Positions 47,623-55,852 of a stretch of 64,000 nt of DNA are shown piece by piece. Position 1 is the first letter of the stretch. The number at the start of each line of letters is the position of its first letter. Below the pieces are notes generated by a model that was not told the DNA's origin, did no database searches, and worked only from the letters and a program-made list of their open reading frames with translations. Where the stretch lies: NCBI RefSeq assembly GCF_022410535.1, contig NZ_JAKNBL010000006.1, forward strand, positions 1-64,000, read 5' to 3'. A program made the position numbers and the translations under genes. This DNA comes from Pelotomaculum terephthalicicum JT (lineage in GTDB: Bacteria > Bacillota > Desulfotomaculia > Desulfotomaculales > Pelotomaculaceae).

Positions 47623-48468
47623 ATGGTTCATTTAAATAACATTCTCGGTGTTTTTTTACGTTGGGGACTTGTCCAGATAACGGCTGTTCTGATAATATTT
47701 CTAGTCAGTCCGGAGCCCCGGGAGATTGTTATTTTAATGATTATTTCCAGTTTAACGGCTACCTGCCTTGTTGCCGCCTACATCTGGAAACATCAAAATG
47801 CCAAAATAAAAAAAGCGGAACTAGATTTCCTGCATGCCCAGATAAACCCGCACTTTTTATTCAATACCCTGAACACCATAGTATCTTATTGCCGGACTAA
47901 CCCCGAAACGGCACGCCGTCTCTTAATACGCCTGGCTTCCTTTTTACGCCATGCGTTAAAAAGACACGGGCATTTTAACAGTCTAAAAGAAGAGATTGAA
48001 TATATAAACACATATCTGATTCTTGAAAAGGCGCGTTTTCGCGAAAAATTAATAATTCAAAGAGATATTGACCCGGATTTGCTTGGTTGCCGGGTACCTG
48101 CGTTAACGCTGCAACCTATTGTTGAAAATGCCATAAAACACGGTATCCAGCCTAAAATTGGGGCGGGGACGGTGCATATAAAAATAAACGCGTCAGCAAA
48201 AGAAATGTTTTTTGCGGTAATGGATAATGGTATCGGGATGAACAATGATCAGTTAAAGAATATACTGCTTCCCGGTTTCGGCTCCGGTAACGGAATTGGT
48301 TTAAGCAATGTTCATGAACGACTGATCAGTTTGTTCGGCAAGGATTGCGGTCTCCGTATTGAAAGTAGTGAAAATAAAGGCACCTGTGTATATTTTAAGG
48401 TTCCTTTGATAATGAATGAGGATTTTGAAGGGGGTCTCACCGGTGAAGCTCAAAGCGCTAATCATTGA
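47623..48468 (+). CDS. LytS/YehU-type sensor histidine kinase, short form
   Basis: A 281-residue kinase. Two membrane helices (~5-27 and ~33-55) are followed at once by the His_kinase domain LDFLHAQINPHFLFNTLNTIVSYCR, with the phosphoacceptor His in NPHFLFN, and a HATPase domain (LQPIVENAIKHGIQPK N-box, VMDNGIGM, GSGNGIGLSNVHERL). The 5TM-LYT and GAF sensor domains of LytS are absent, so the signal must be sensed by the short membrane part or a partner. Overlaps the response regulator by 26 bases. AGGAG precedes the ATG. Confidence 0.88.
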   Translation: MVHLNNILGVFLRWGLVQITAVLIIFLVSPEPREIVILMIISSLTATCLVAAYIWKHQNAKIKKAELDFLHAQINPHFLFNTLNTIVSYCRTNPETARRLLIRLASFLRHALKRHGHFNSLKEEIEYINTYLILEKARFREKLIIQRDIDPDLLGCRVPALTLQPIVENAIKHGIQPKIGAGTVHIKINASAKEMFFAVMDNGIGMNNDQLKNILLPGFGSGNGIGLSNVHERLISLFGKDCGLRIESSENKGTCVYFKVPLIMNEDFEGGLTGEAQSANH

Positions 48469-49264
48469 TGATGAGTATCCTGCCAGGCAGGAACTTCGCT
48501 TAGCCTTGAGCGACTTTGGCAATATTGAAATAGTAGGTGAGGCAACCAATGCCAACGAAGCATTGGAATTAATCAAGGCGCTCAATTATCAGGTTCTTTT
48601 TCTTGATGTTTCCATGCCCGGGATGAGCGGTTTGGAAGTTGCGGCGGCAATTCAGGAGATGGACCCTAAACCATATATCATATTTGTAACTGCCTATAAA
48701 GAGTATGCTGTTTCCGCTTTTGCGGTAGATGCCGTCGACTATTTATTAAAACCCGTTGAACCGGGACGGTTGAAAAAAGCAATCAGTAAAGTAAATAAGA
48801 TGGCACAGGATAATATTGTGCTGACTGAGTTGGCGGCAACGGCGGACAGTTCCCCCGGCAAGCAAACCGGCGGGCAGAATCGCGAAAAAAAAGCGGATGC
48901 CTGTCAGCGTCAACTACAGGATCACATAAAAATAGACCGTATTCCGGCGGGCAAACAAGGTAAAACTATATTGGTCACTGAATCTGATATATTTTATGCA
49001 TTTACTCTGCAGGATAATGTTTATATTAAAACGGAATCCGATAAACTTTTTACACGTTTCACATTAAAAGAGCTGGAGGTAAGACTTAATCAGCAATGTT
49101 TTTTCCGGACCCACCGTTGTTATTTGGTTAACCTGCACAAAGTAAAAGAAATAGTGCCCTTTTTTAACGGCACATACAACCTTATTGTTGCAGATAAGGA
49201 AGGTAGTGAGGTTCCAGTTAGCAGGGCTCAAGCAAAAAAACTTAGAAGGATTTTAGGATTTTAA
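48443..49264 (+). CDS. LytTR-family response regulator
   Basis: A 273-residue regulator. The receiver domain (~1-120) has acidic LIIDDEYPAR, the phospho-Asp in VLFLDVSMPGMSGLEV, FVTAYKEYAVSAFAVDAVDYLLKPV. A ~40-residue polar linker follows, then a LytTR DNA-binding domain (~172-273: DNVYIKTESDKLFTRFTLKELEVRL, FFRTHRCYLVNLHKVKEI). GTG 48443 lies seven bases after GAAGGGGGTC. Partner of the upstream kinase; targets (often autolysis or carbon uptake genes) are not known here. Confidence 0.9.
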   Translation: MKLKALIIDDEYPARQELRLALSDFGNIEIVGEATNANEALELIKALNYQVLFLDVSMPGMSGLEVAAAIQEMDPKPYIIFVTAYKEYAVSAFAVDAVDYLLKPVEPGRLKKAISKVNKMAQDNIVLTELAATADSSPGKQTGGQNREKKADACQRQLQDHIKIDRIPAGKQGKTILVTESDIFYAFTLQDNVYIKTESDKLFTRFTLKELEVRLNQQCFFRTHRCYLVNLHKVKEIVPFFNGTYNLIVADKEGSEVPVSRAQAKKLRRILGF

Positions 49265-49313
49265 ATTATTAATAGCTTGAAAAAGCTTATATGCACTGCC
49301 TAACGTGTTTAGA

Positions 49314-49333
49314 AACGGGTGGGTTGACCCGTT
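49314..49333. terminator. Short inverted repeat after the LytTR regulator
   Basis: AACGGGT (49314-49320) and ACCCGTT (49327-49333) with a 6-base loop lie 50 bases after the regulator stop. The T tract is poor, so termination is only possible. Confidence 0.4.
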
Positions 49334-49416
49334 GTTAAAGGGTAATAATCACTATTGGCAGGTTTTTTCTTTTTACTGACGAAAGATTAAGGTAAAAAAT
49401 AGGAGTTGGGTACTTT

Positions 49417-49833
49417 TTGGGAGTTGATTGCGTTAAACTGCCGGCGGAAGGTTTGGCCGGCATTGGGGTGGACATTGTGGAAATTGACCGGCTGAAAGAT
49501 GCGGTGGAACGTATCGGTGACCGGTTTCTCAACAGGATTTTTACACCTTCTGAACAATGCTACTGCGACAAGAAACGGGATCGTTATGCCTGCTATGCTG
49601 CGCGATTTGCCGCCAAAGAGGCTGTTTTCAAAACTATGGGTACTGGTATCGCCGGTGCCCGCTGGACCGATGTCGAGGTCTGTAAAAAAACAGGCGGTTG
49701 TCCGACTGTGCGTTTGCAGGGCAATACGGCTATTCTGGCTAGGGAGAAAGGGATTTGTGAGATACTTATAAGTCTATCGCATGACCGGGGCAGGGCAATG
49801 GCTTTTGCCGTTGCTATAAGAAAGGAGGCGTAA
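49417..49833 (+). CDS. acpS: Holo-[acyl-carrier-protein] synthase
   Basis: A 138-residue phosphopantetheinyl transferase that activates acyl carrier protein using coenzyme A. Magnesium-binding residues are visible in GIGVDIVEIDRL and RFAAKEAVFKTMGTG, and the C-terminal LSHDRGRAMAFAVA is typical. The N-terminus carries ~12 extra residues before GIGVD; TTG 49417 is behind AGGAG at 11 bases, so the true start may be later. Followed after 3 bases by nnr, a common pair. Confidence 0.92.
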   Translation: MGVDCVKLPAEGLAGIGVDIVEIDRLKDAVERIGDRFLNRIFTPSEQCYCDKKRDRYACYAARFAAKEAVFKTMGTGIAGARWTDVEVCKKTGGCPTVRLQGNTAILAREKGICEILISLSHDRGRAMAFAVAIRKEA

Positions 49834-49836
49834 TAA

Positions 49837-51393
49837 ATGCGGGTTGTTACTGCCGAGGAAATGAAGAAACTCGATCAAACCGCTATCAAGGATTATGAAA
49901 TTCCAGGTATGGTTTTGATGGAAAATGCCGGCCGCCAGGTGGTGGAAGTAATAAGAAGAGTGCTGGGTAGTGTGCGCGGTAAAGTGATCACTGTATTTGT
50001 AGGTAAAGGCAACAATGGTGGTGACGGCTTCGTAATAGCGCGTCACCTGCTTAATATGGGTGCGGAAGTTAAGGTGATGGCCGTCGCAGAACTGGAAGAG
50101 GGCACCGGTGATGCTGCTAATAATCTTAACATCTGGCGGAAAATGGGGCAGAAGGTGTACTCTTTGCAGCATGGGGACGGGATTAATATTGTCCGTTTAG
50201 TTCTCATGAACACGGATCTAATCGTTGATGCTATTTACGGAACTGGCTTTCGAGGGAAAATGGTTGAAAAAACGGGGCGGATAGTAGAGGTGCTGAACGG
50301 AAGCGGCAAACCGATAGTTGCCGTGGATATACCGTCGGGTCTTGAAGCGGATACCGGTAAGGCAAACGGACCCTGTATTCAAGCTGCTCACACGGTTACC
50401 TTCGCCCTCCCCAAATTAGGGTTGATTCTGGAGCCCGGCGCTGATTACACCGGCGAACTGCACATCGCCGATATTTCTATACCGGCCGTTCTTATAGAAA
50501 AAGAAGCGCCGCAAAGATATTTAATTACCAGAGAAATGATTAAGGAATGGCTGCCTCCCCGCCTGTCGGCCGCACATAAGGGCAACTTCGGGCGGGTGCT
50601 GGTTGTGTCTGGTTCGCGTGGAATGACCGGAGCGGCTTGCCTGGCAGGTGAAGCCGCCCTGCGGGCGGGAGCCGGGCTGGTCACCGTGGCGGTGCCTGAA
50701 TCGCTTCATGATATAATGGAATCAAAGCTGACAGAAGTAATGACTGTGCCTTTGCCTGACACCGGAAAGGGAAACTTGAGCCGTGGCGCGCGCCAAAAGA
50801 TTCTATCCTTGCTGGAAAACGCGGATGTGTTGGCTTTAGGTCCAGGTCTGTCAACTGTGCCCGAAGTTGTTGCCATGGTTAGAGAACTCTTGCCGTCAGT
50901 GCGAATTCCGTGTGTGATTGATGCCGACGGTTTAAATGCCCTGGCTGGAGAAGTAGAAATCCTAAGGAAAATTCAGGCCCCGGTAGTAATCACCCCACAT
51001 CCCGGTGAAATGGCCCGGCTTATGGGTGTTACGACAAGGAAGATTCAAGAGGATCGTCTTGCGGTGGCGGCAAAAGCGGCTACTCTTTGGAATGTGGTCT
51101 CGCTGCTCAAGGGTGCCCGGACAGTGGTGGCCGCTCCGAACGGAGCAATTTATATTAATCCTACCGGCAATCCTGGTATGGCCACCGGCGGCAGCGGCGA
51201 CGTCCTGACAGGAGTAGTTGCGGCGCTTATCGCACAAGGCCTGAGTCCGGCCCAGGCGGCTTCCGCCGGAGCTTATGTGCACGGCCTGGCCGGTGACATG
51301 GGAGCCAGATTAAAAGGAATGATCGGCTTAACCGCGGGAGACATATTATTTAACCTACCGGCGGCAATGATGAACGTTCTTGACACCGAATGA
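49837..51393 (+). CDS. nnr: Bifunctional NAD(P)H-hydrate epimerase / dehydratase
   Basis: A 518-residue repair enzyme for hydrated NAD(P)H. The N-terminal epimerase (~1-215) has TAIKDYEIPGMVLMENAGRQ, VGKGNNGGDGFVIARHL, DAIYGTGFRG, VDIPSGLEADTG. The C-terminal ADP-dependent dehydratase (~220-515) has AHKGNFGRVLVVSGSRGMTGA, LALGPGLS, VITPHPGEMARL, ATGGSGDVLTGVVAALIAQG. AAGGAGGCG precedes the ATG. Confidence 0.95.
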   Translation: MRVVTAEEMKKLDQTAIKDYEIPGMVLMENAGRQVVEVIRRVLGSVRGKVITVFVGKGNNGGDGFVIARHLLNMGAEVKVMAVAELEEGTGDAANNLNIWRKMGQKVYSLQHGDGINIVRLVLMNTDLIVDAIYGTGFRGKMVEKTGRIVEVLNGSGKPIVAVDIPSGLEADTGKANGPCIQAAHTVTFALPKLGLILEPGADYTGELHIADISIPAVLIEKEAPQRYLITREMIKEWLPPRLSAAHKGNFGRVLVVSGSRGMTGAACLAGEAALRAGAGLVTVAVPESLHDIMESKLTEVMTVPLPDTGKGNLSRGARQKILSLLENADVLALGPGLSTVPEVVAMVRELLPSVRIPCVIDADGLNALAGEVEILRKIQAPVVITPHPGEMARLMGVTTRKIQEDRLAVAAKAATLWNVVSLLKGARTVVAAPNGAIYINPTGNPGMATGGSGDVLTGVVAALIAQGLSPAQAASAGAYVHGLAGDMGARLKGMIGLTAGDILFNLPAAMMNVLDTE

Positions 51394-51421
51394 ATATTTT
51401 TTTTCAGGAGGTGTTATTATT

Positions 51422-52537
51422 GTGATTATCGGAGTACCCAAGGAAATAAAAATAAATGAGGACCGTGTCGCGCTTACCCCGGCCGGTGTGCAGGCATTTA
51501 CCGGAGCCGGACACCATGTTTTGATAGAAGAAAAAGCCGGTCTTGGCAGCGGTATTACAGATGAAGCGTATATTTCGTCGGGAGCTGAACTGGTTGCCAC
51601 CGCCGCCGAAGTCTACAAACGGGCAGCTATGATTCTGAAAGTGAAAGAACCGCTCCCCAGTGAATTCCAGCTATTAAGAGAAGGCCAGATTCTTTTTACT
51701 TATCTTCACCTTGCACGTGAGCCGGAGTTAACGGCCGCTTTAATTAATGGCAAAGTGACAGCCATAGCCTACGAAACCATCCAGCTGGACAACGGTGTTT
51801 TGCCTTTGCTCACCCCGATGAGTGAGATTGCGGGAAAGATGGCTGTCCAGGTTGGCGCTCATTTCCTGGAAAAGCCTTATGGGGGTAAGGGAATATTACT
51901 GGGCGGGGTACCAGGGGTGGCAGCTGCGGATGTGGTGATCATCGGCGCCGGATCGGTGGGTGCCAGTGCGCTCAAGGTGGCGGTTGGCATGGGAGCGCAG
52001 GTTACCATTATCGAGCAAAACGCCGAACGGCTTCACTACCTTGATGATCTGTATGGCGGGAGAATTAACACCCTGGTGTCAAACCAATACAACATCAGGC
52101 AATCTGTTCGTTACGCGGATCTTTTGATTGGGGCTGTGCTCGTGGTTGGTGCAAAAGCGCCCAAGCTGGTAAGTGAGGAAATGGTCAAAAAAATGAAGCC
52201 TGGAGCAGTCATTGTCGATGTTTCCGTTGACCAGGGAGGCTCAATTGAAACGATCGACAGGGTTACCACTCATAATGATCCTGTTTACATTAAATATAAC
52301 GTGCTTCACTATGCAGTTGCCAATATGCCTGGCGCCGTCGCAAGAACCTCCACCTTCGCCTTGACCAATGCCAACCTTCCTTATGCTTTGGCGCTGGCGA
52401 ACAATGGTTTTTCTGAGGCCGTCAAGAATAATAACGCTTTAATGCGCGGGGTAAACACATATAAAGGCAATCTCACCTGCCGGGCGGTAGGAGAATCCTT
52501 GAAAATAAATTATACTGATATAGCTGATTTATTGTAA
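51422..52537 (+). CDS. ald: Alanine dehydrogenase
   Basis: A 371-residue NAD-dependent enzyme interconverting alanine and pyruvate plus ammonia. It has IGVPKEIKINEDRVALTPAGV, EEKAGLGSGITDEAY, catalytic His in FTYLHLA, MSEIAGKMAVQVGAHFLEK, Rossmann VIIGAGSVGASALKVAVGMGA, and a C-terminal NMPGAVARTSTFALTNAN. GTG 51422 after AGGAGGTG gives the family's exact length. Placed directly before alanine racemase, suggesting joint alanine metabolism. Confidence 0.95.
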   Translation: MIIGVPKEIKINEDRVALTPAGVQAFTGAGHHVLIEEKAGLGSGITDEAYISSGAELVATAAEVYKRAAMILKVKEPLPSEFQLLREGQILFTYLHLAREPELTAALINGKVTAIAYETIQLDNGVLPLLTPMSEIAGKMAVQVGAHFLEKPYGGKGILLGGVPGVAAADVVIIGAGSVGASALKVAVGMGAQVTIIEQNAERLHYLDDLYGGRINTLVSNQYNIRQSVRYADLLIGAVLVVGAKAPKLVSEEMVKKMKPGAVIVDVSVDQGGSIETIDRVTTHNDPVYIKYNVLHYAVANMPGAVARTSTFALTNANLPYALALANNGFSEAVKNNNALMRGVNTYKGNLTCRAVGESLKINYTDIADLL

Positions 52538-52582
52538 TCATTGACAATTAATATTAACTGCTTTTTCAGGAGTGGAACTTGA

Positions 52583-53707
52583 ATGTCTGCATATCCGGTT
52601 TGGGCTGAAATCGATTTAGATGCGATTGCCAATAATGTAAGGGAAATTCGCCGGGTTACCAAGTCTACAGCTAAAGTATTGGCAGTGGTTAAAGCTAACG
52701 GCTACGGTCATGGCGCCGTTGAGGTAAGCCGGGTCGCTTTGGCCAACGGCGCCAGCTGGCTTGGTGTCGCCAGAATATCGGAAGGAGTGGCGCTTCGTAA
52801 AGCGGGGTTGGAAGCGCCGGTGCTAGTTTTAAGCTATATCCCCCCGGAACAGGCCGGTGAAGTTGTGCGCCACCGCTTGTCTCAGGCAGTTTATACCCGC
52901 GAGATGGCCCTGGTACTGGCGGAAGCTGCGGCGCGGCGCGGGACGCGGGCAAAAGTGCATATAAAGGTTGATACCGGTATGGGGAGAATCGGCTTAATGC
53001 CAGGTCCGGATATTGTAGAAGAAATATTGCGAATGGCCAAAATACCAAATCTTGAAATAGAAGGCATATTTACACATTTTGCTGACGCGGACGCTGCAGA
53101 TAAACATTATACTAATATGCAATTGGAACGTTTTCTCGGCATAACCGAAGAGCTGCGCAGGGGCGGCCTTGATATCCCGCTGAAACATGCCGCCAATAGT
53201 CCGGCGTTGATGGAAATGCCGGAAGCCCACTTGGACATGGTAAGGGCGGGAATTATTGTCTATGGGCTTAGTCCCTCTGACAGATTTAAGCAAAGCAGCT
53301 TGAAACTTATTCCGGCCATGAGCTTAAAGGCTAAAGTCGCTTATGTTAAAAAGGTGCCGGCTGGTTTTAAAGTAAGTTACGGGTGCACCTTTACAACTGT
53401 TCAGCCAACTGTTATCGCCACTTTGCCCCTGGGCTACGCCGACGGCTATCCGAGGTCGCTTTCTTCAAAAGGGGAGGTTTTGTTGAATGGACGCCGGTCG
53501 CCTGTAATAGGCAGGGTTTGCATGGACCAAATTATGGTTGACGCCGGCAGCGCCTCAGATATAAAAATGGGTGATGAGGCTGTCATCATTGGACGACAGG
53601 GTGACGAAGAAATCACTGCTGACGAGACAGCGATGAAGTTAGGCACGATCAATTATGAAGTTGTCTGCATGATTAGCTTGCGAGTCCCTAGAATATATGT
53701 GAAGTAA
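52583..53707 (+). CDS. alr: Alanine racemase
   Basis: A 374-residue PLP enzyme supplying D-alanine for peptidoglycan. PLP Lys in [56 protein letters not shown], and the catalytic Tyr region VSYGCTFTT, with MDQIMVDAG near the C-terminus. AGGAGTGG precedes ATG 52583. It ends the ald-alr pair. A palindromic repeat follows 14 bases later. Confidence 0.95.
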   Translation: MSAYPVWAEIDLDAIANNVREIRRVTKSTAKVLAVVKANGYGHGAVEVSRVALANGASWLGVARISEGVALRKAGLEAPVLVLSYIPPEQAGEVVRHRLSQAVYTREMALVLAEAAARRGTRAKVHIKVDTGMGRIGLMPGPDIVEEILRMAKIPNLEIEGIFTHFADADAADKHYTNMQLERFLGITEELRRGGLDIPLKHAANSPALMEMPEAHLDMVRAGIIVYGLSPSDRFKQSSLKLIPAMSLKAKVAYVKKVPAGFKVSYGCTFTTVQPTVIATLPLGYADGYPRSLSSKGEVLLNGRRSPVIGRVCMDQIMVDAGSASDIKMGDEAVIIGRQGDEEITADETAMKLGTINYEVVCMISLRVPRIYVK

Positions 53708-53720
53708 AAAAAGGAGTGAG

Positions 53721-53813
53721 AATTCAGGAGTCAGGAGTCAGGAGTCAGAATAAAAGATTATTTATTGTCTTTATATATTTTGAATACTGACTCCTGACTC
53801 CTGAATACTTGAA
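53721..53813. repeat. GGAGTCA palindromic repeat, copy C
   Basis: Three tandem CAGGAGT units (53725-53747) with AGAATAAAAG, about 30 AT-rich bases, then the complementary TGAATACTGACTCCTGACTCCTGAATACTTGAA. Near-identical arms to copy A, with one more unit in the left arm, so the unit number varies. It lies just after alr. Confidence 0.88.
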
Positions 53814-53819
53814 TGGTTA

Positions 53820-53848
53820 TTGACAAATAAAGTTTCGAGTGCCATAAT
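53820..53848 (+). promoter_or_regulatory. Strong SigmaA promoter
   Basis: TTGACA (53820-53825), 17-base spacer, CATAAT (53843-53848). No protein start follows on this strand for over 650 bases; a structured RNA candidate begins within 20 bases. Confidence 0.7.
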
Positions 53849-53854
53849 GGTAAT

Positions 53855-54017
53855 GTTTACCAGGGGGGAGTGTCGGGAACACAGCGAGGTCCGGAGCCCG
53901 CTACGCGGTTCGATTCCGGTTCTTCCCTAAAAAGGAAGCCCTGGCTTTTAGCTGGGGCTCTCCGATTACACCGGCCACTTCCGGTTATTCACATGTCATA
54001 CTCATAATAGTATTTTT
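53855..54017 (+). ncRNA. Candidate structured small RNA, family unknown
   Basis: Downstream of a consensus promoter the sequence folds into a compact set of helices. A closing stem GGGGAG (53865-53870) pairs with CTTCCC (53922-53927) and encloses a TGT/ACA hairpin (53871-53883). It also encloses CCGGA/TCCGG (53891-53895, 53915-53919) capped by CCGC-TAC-GCGG (53898-53908). A perfect 10-bp hairpin AGCCCTGGCT/AGCTGGGGCT (53937-53959) follows. A small hairpin with TTTTT at 53998-54017 could end it. GGTTCGATTCC resembles a tRNA T-loop, but no D-arm or anticodon arm fits. Not matched to any RNA family I know. The next gene is convergent, so it is not an mRNA leader. Confidence 0.5.
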
Positions 54018-54029
54018 AATATGGTATTC

Positions 54030-54422
54030 TTAAGAAAGCCCTACCCCGAATACTCCCCCAATCGTACCGCTACCCAATATTATTAATAATTTGTAAAAGA
54101 TATTAAGTCCGGCCTGCCCGGGTACAAATAGTGCCGCTGCCGCCCAAACGACTATGAAAAACAGGAGACCTACGGCTAATCCATGATAAAGTCCCTTATT
54201 CCCGGCTTGCCTGCCGGCGGTTAGAGAGCCGCCGAAAGCGCCTGACGCCAGGATTATTGCCGCAAGCAGGGGAAGAGTTTTTTCAGAGAGTGGTGATAAA
54301 TGATAAATCAGACCGGCGCACAAGCTTAACAGCAAGGCAATGGACAACGCGAAAAGAATACCTTTTACCACCGGACCAGCACTAATAGGAAACTCAAAGT
54401 TATCCATATTGACGGATGGCAT
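54030..54422 (-). CDS. TIGR04086/YrzE-type membrane protein
   Basis: A 130-residue protein with four membrane helices (~18-42, 47-68, 78-100, 105-128). Patterns GPVVKGILFALSIALLLSL and ILASGAFGGSLTAGRQAGNKGLYHGLAVGLLFF are those of the TIGR04086 family common in Bacillota. Function unknown. GGGGGTG lies 6 bases before the ATG. It is divergent from the radical SAM gene at 54524. Confidence 0.78.
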   Translation of the reverse strand: MPSVNMDNFEFPISAGPVVKGILFALSIALLLSLCAGLIYHLSPLSEKTLPLLAAIILASGAFGGSLTAGRQAGNKGLYHGLAVGLLFFIVVWAAAALFVPGQAGLNIFYKLLIILGSGTIGGVFGVGLS

Positions 54423-54523
54423 TGCAACACCCCCGGAAAATTATTATAATTATTTTTATGTAAGTATTTGATGTATTATGAATAATTGTATCTTATTAAA
54501 TAAACAATTAGGAGATTATTCTA

Positions 54524-55129
54524 TTGACTGAGAATGTTTATGCTTATAAAATTGGTGATTCGTTATATCTAAATATAACCAACAAATGCACAAATGAATG
54601 TGTGTTTTGTATCAGGCAGACCAGTAATAAACTCACTGAATACAGTCTCTGGCTGGATAAAGAGCCGGATCTGAATGAACTATTGTCAGCCGCGGGGGAT
54701 GTTAGCCGGTACCGGGAAGTGGTTTTTTGCGGCTATGGCGAGCCGTTGATTAAGGCCGATCTGGTTATTGCGGCATCCCGTGCGTTAAAAGAGCGGGGGG
54801 CGGCGGTAAGGATCGATACAAACGGCCAGGCCGACCTTATCCATGGCCGTGATATCGCCTTGGAATTAGCCGGTTCGGTTGACGCTGTTTCGATTAGCCT
54901 GAATGCTTCCGACGCCATGCAATATGTGTCGATTTGCCGGCCGCAGATGGGAGAAAAGGCTTATTGGGCAATGCTTGATTTTATCGCCAGCTGTAAAACA
55001 CATATTCCCAAAGTTACATTGTCGGTAGTCAGATGGCCGGGTGTGGATATCGAAAAGTGCCGTGCGATAGCACGTAACCTCGGAGTGGAATTCAAGGTAA
55101 GAGAATATTTCGGTACGTTTACTTATTAG
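54524..55129 (+). CDS. Radical SAM protein, TatD-associated family
   Basis: A 201-residue, short radical SAM protein. SAM/Fe-S motif CTNECVFC (Cys22, 26, 29), GYGEPLIKADLVI as the GGE-like element, RIDTNGQADL and SISLNA as further core strands. No auxiliary cluster domain is present. It fits TIGR04038-type proteins, often next to tatD; no tatD is seen here. Substrate unknown; position before the queuosine operon is suggestive only. Start TTG behind TAGGAG. Confidence 0.8.
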   Translation: MTENVYAYKIGDSLYLNITNKCTNECVFCIRQTSNKLTEYSLWLDKEPDLNELLSAAGDVSRYREVVFCGYGEPLIKADLVIAASRALKERGAAVRIDTNGQADLIHGRDIALELAGSVDAVSISLNASDAMQYVSICRPQMGEKAYWAMLDFIASCKTHIPKVTLSVVRWPGVDIEKCRAIARNLGVEFKVREYFGTFTY

Positions 55130-55253
55130 ATGTTTTTGGGGAGGGCGGTATTTTATTTTTCTCCGATTCTCCGTCTAGATTAACCATTGGAGCTGAACCT
55201 GTCATTTCGCGCAAGAAGGCATCGCCTTTTTTATTCTTGTTTTTTTTGCCCAT
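55119..55253 (-). CDS. Small basic protein, 44 residues
   Basis: A short frame with a strong ribosome binding site: ATG (55253) lies seven bases after GGAGG. The product starts MGKKNKNKKGDAFLREMTG, with a lysine/asparagine-rich head, then SAPMVNLDG and a polar Pro/Ser/Lys tail. It overlaps the 3' end of the radical SAM gene (antisense, 11 bases). Not recognised; could be a small sporulation or nucleic-acid-binding protein, but nothing in the sequence decides. The perfect ribosome binding site is the main support. Confidence 0.5.
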   Translation of the reverse strand: MGKKNKNKKGDAFLREMTGSAPMVNLDGESEKNKIPPSPKTSNK

Positions 55254-55457
55254 GATTAAACCTCCATGTCTTTGACCCTAGCTTTCTCTATCTGGTTTTT
55301 TTTATGTATGGCACATATAGGAAGAATACTCCTGGGTGGTAACGGAAAAATTAAGAAATATAGAGAATAAGCAGCAGCAAGTACCGGTTATAAAGTCGTG
55401 ATATAACACAGGTTGTCTGTGACGGCACTAAATAGAGTGAGGGAGGATTACACCGCT

Positions 55458-55847
55458 ATGTATGAGCTAACTGTACGAACACGTTTCGCGGCGGCGCACT
55501 CATTAATGAACTATGATGGGCCATGTGCCCGGCTGCACGGCCATACATGGCAAGTAGAAGTTGTTTTTCAGGGGCACCAACTGGACCAGAGAGGCATGCT
55601 GGTTGATTTTAAAGAATTAAAAAGTAGTGTAAAAGACGTAATCGATGAACTTGACCACCAGAACTTGAATATGCTGGAACCATTTAAACAAAACAGCGAG
55701 AACAACCCCACTGCGGAGAACCTCGCCAGGTACATATTCAATAGTTTGAAAACTAAATTTACTAACTCGCTAATGGAGGCGAAAATAGCGGTAGTACGTG
55801 TTGGTGAATCTCCGGAAGCCTCGGCTGCGTACCGGGAGGAGGATTGA
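55458..55847 (+). CDS. queD: 6-carboxy-5,6,7,8-tetrahydropterin synthase
   Basis: A 129-residue PTPS-fold enzyme of queuosine synthesis, turning dihydroneopterin triphosphate into carboxytetrahydropterin. Catalytic Cys and zinc His are in CARLHGHTW, a further zinc His in FAAAHSL, and the C-terminal block is LDHQNLN..PTAENLARYI. ATG 55458 follows GGGAGG at 11 bases. First gene of queD-queC-DUF366-queE-folE; the ~200 bases upstream hold no riboswitch I can identify. Confidence 0.93.
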   Translation: MYELTVRTRFAAAHSLMNYDGPCARLHGHTWQVEVVFQGHQLDQRGMLVDFKELKSSVKDVIDELDHQNLNMLEPFKQNSENNPTAENLARYIFNSLKTKFTNSLMEAKIAVVRVGESPEASAAYREED

Positions 55848-55852
55848 TTGTA

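Noticed and set aside
53725-53810. Tandem CAGGAGT units as a CRISPR array
   Set aside because: Units are 7 bases with no spacers, and the two arms are complementary, so it is a hairpin repeat.
53865-53927. A tRNA gene, based on GGTTCGATTCC and an acceptor-like stem
   Set aside because: Only ~63 bases, T-stem has two mismatches, and no D-arm or anticodon arm can be drawn; kept as an unknown RNA.
55300-55457. preQ1 riboswitch before queD
   Set aside because: No class I or II preQ1 core could be assembled from this leader; the position alone is not evidence.
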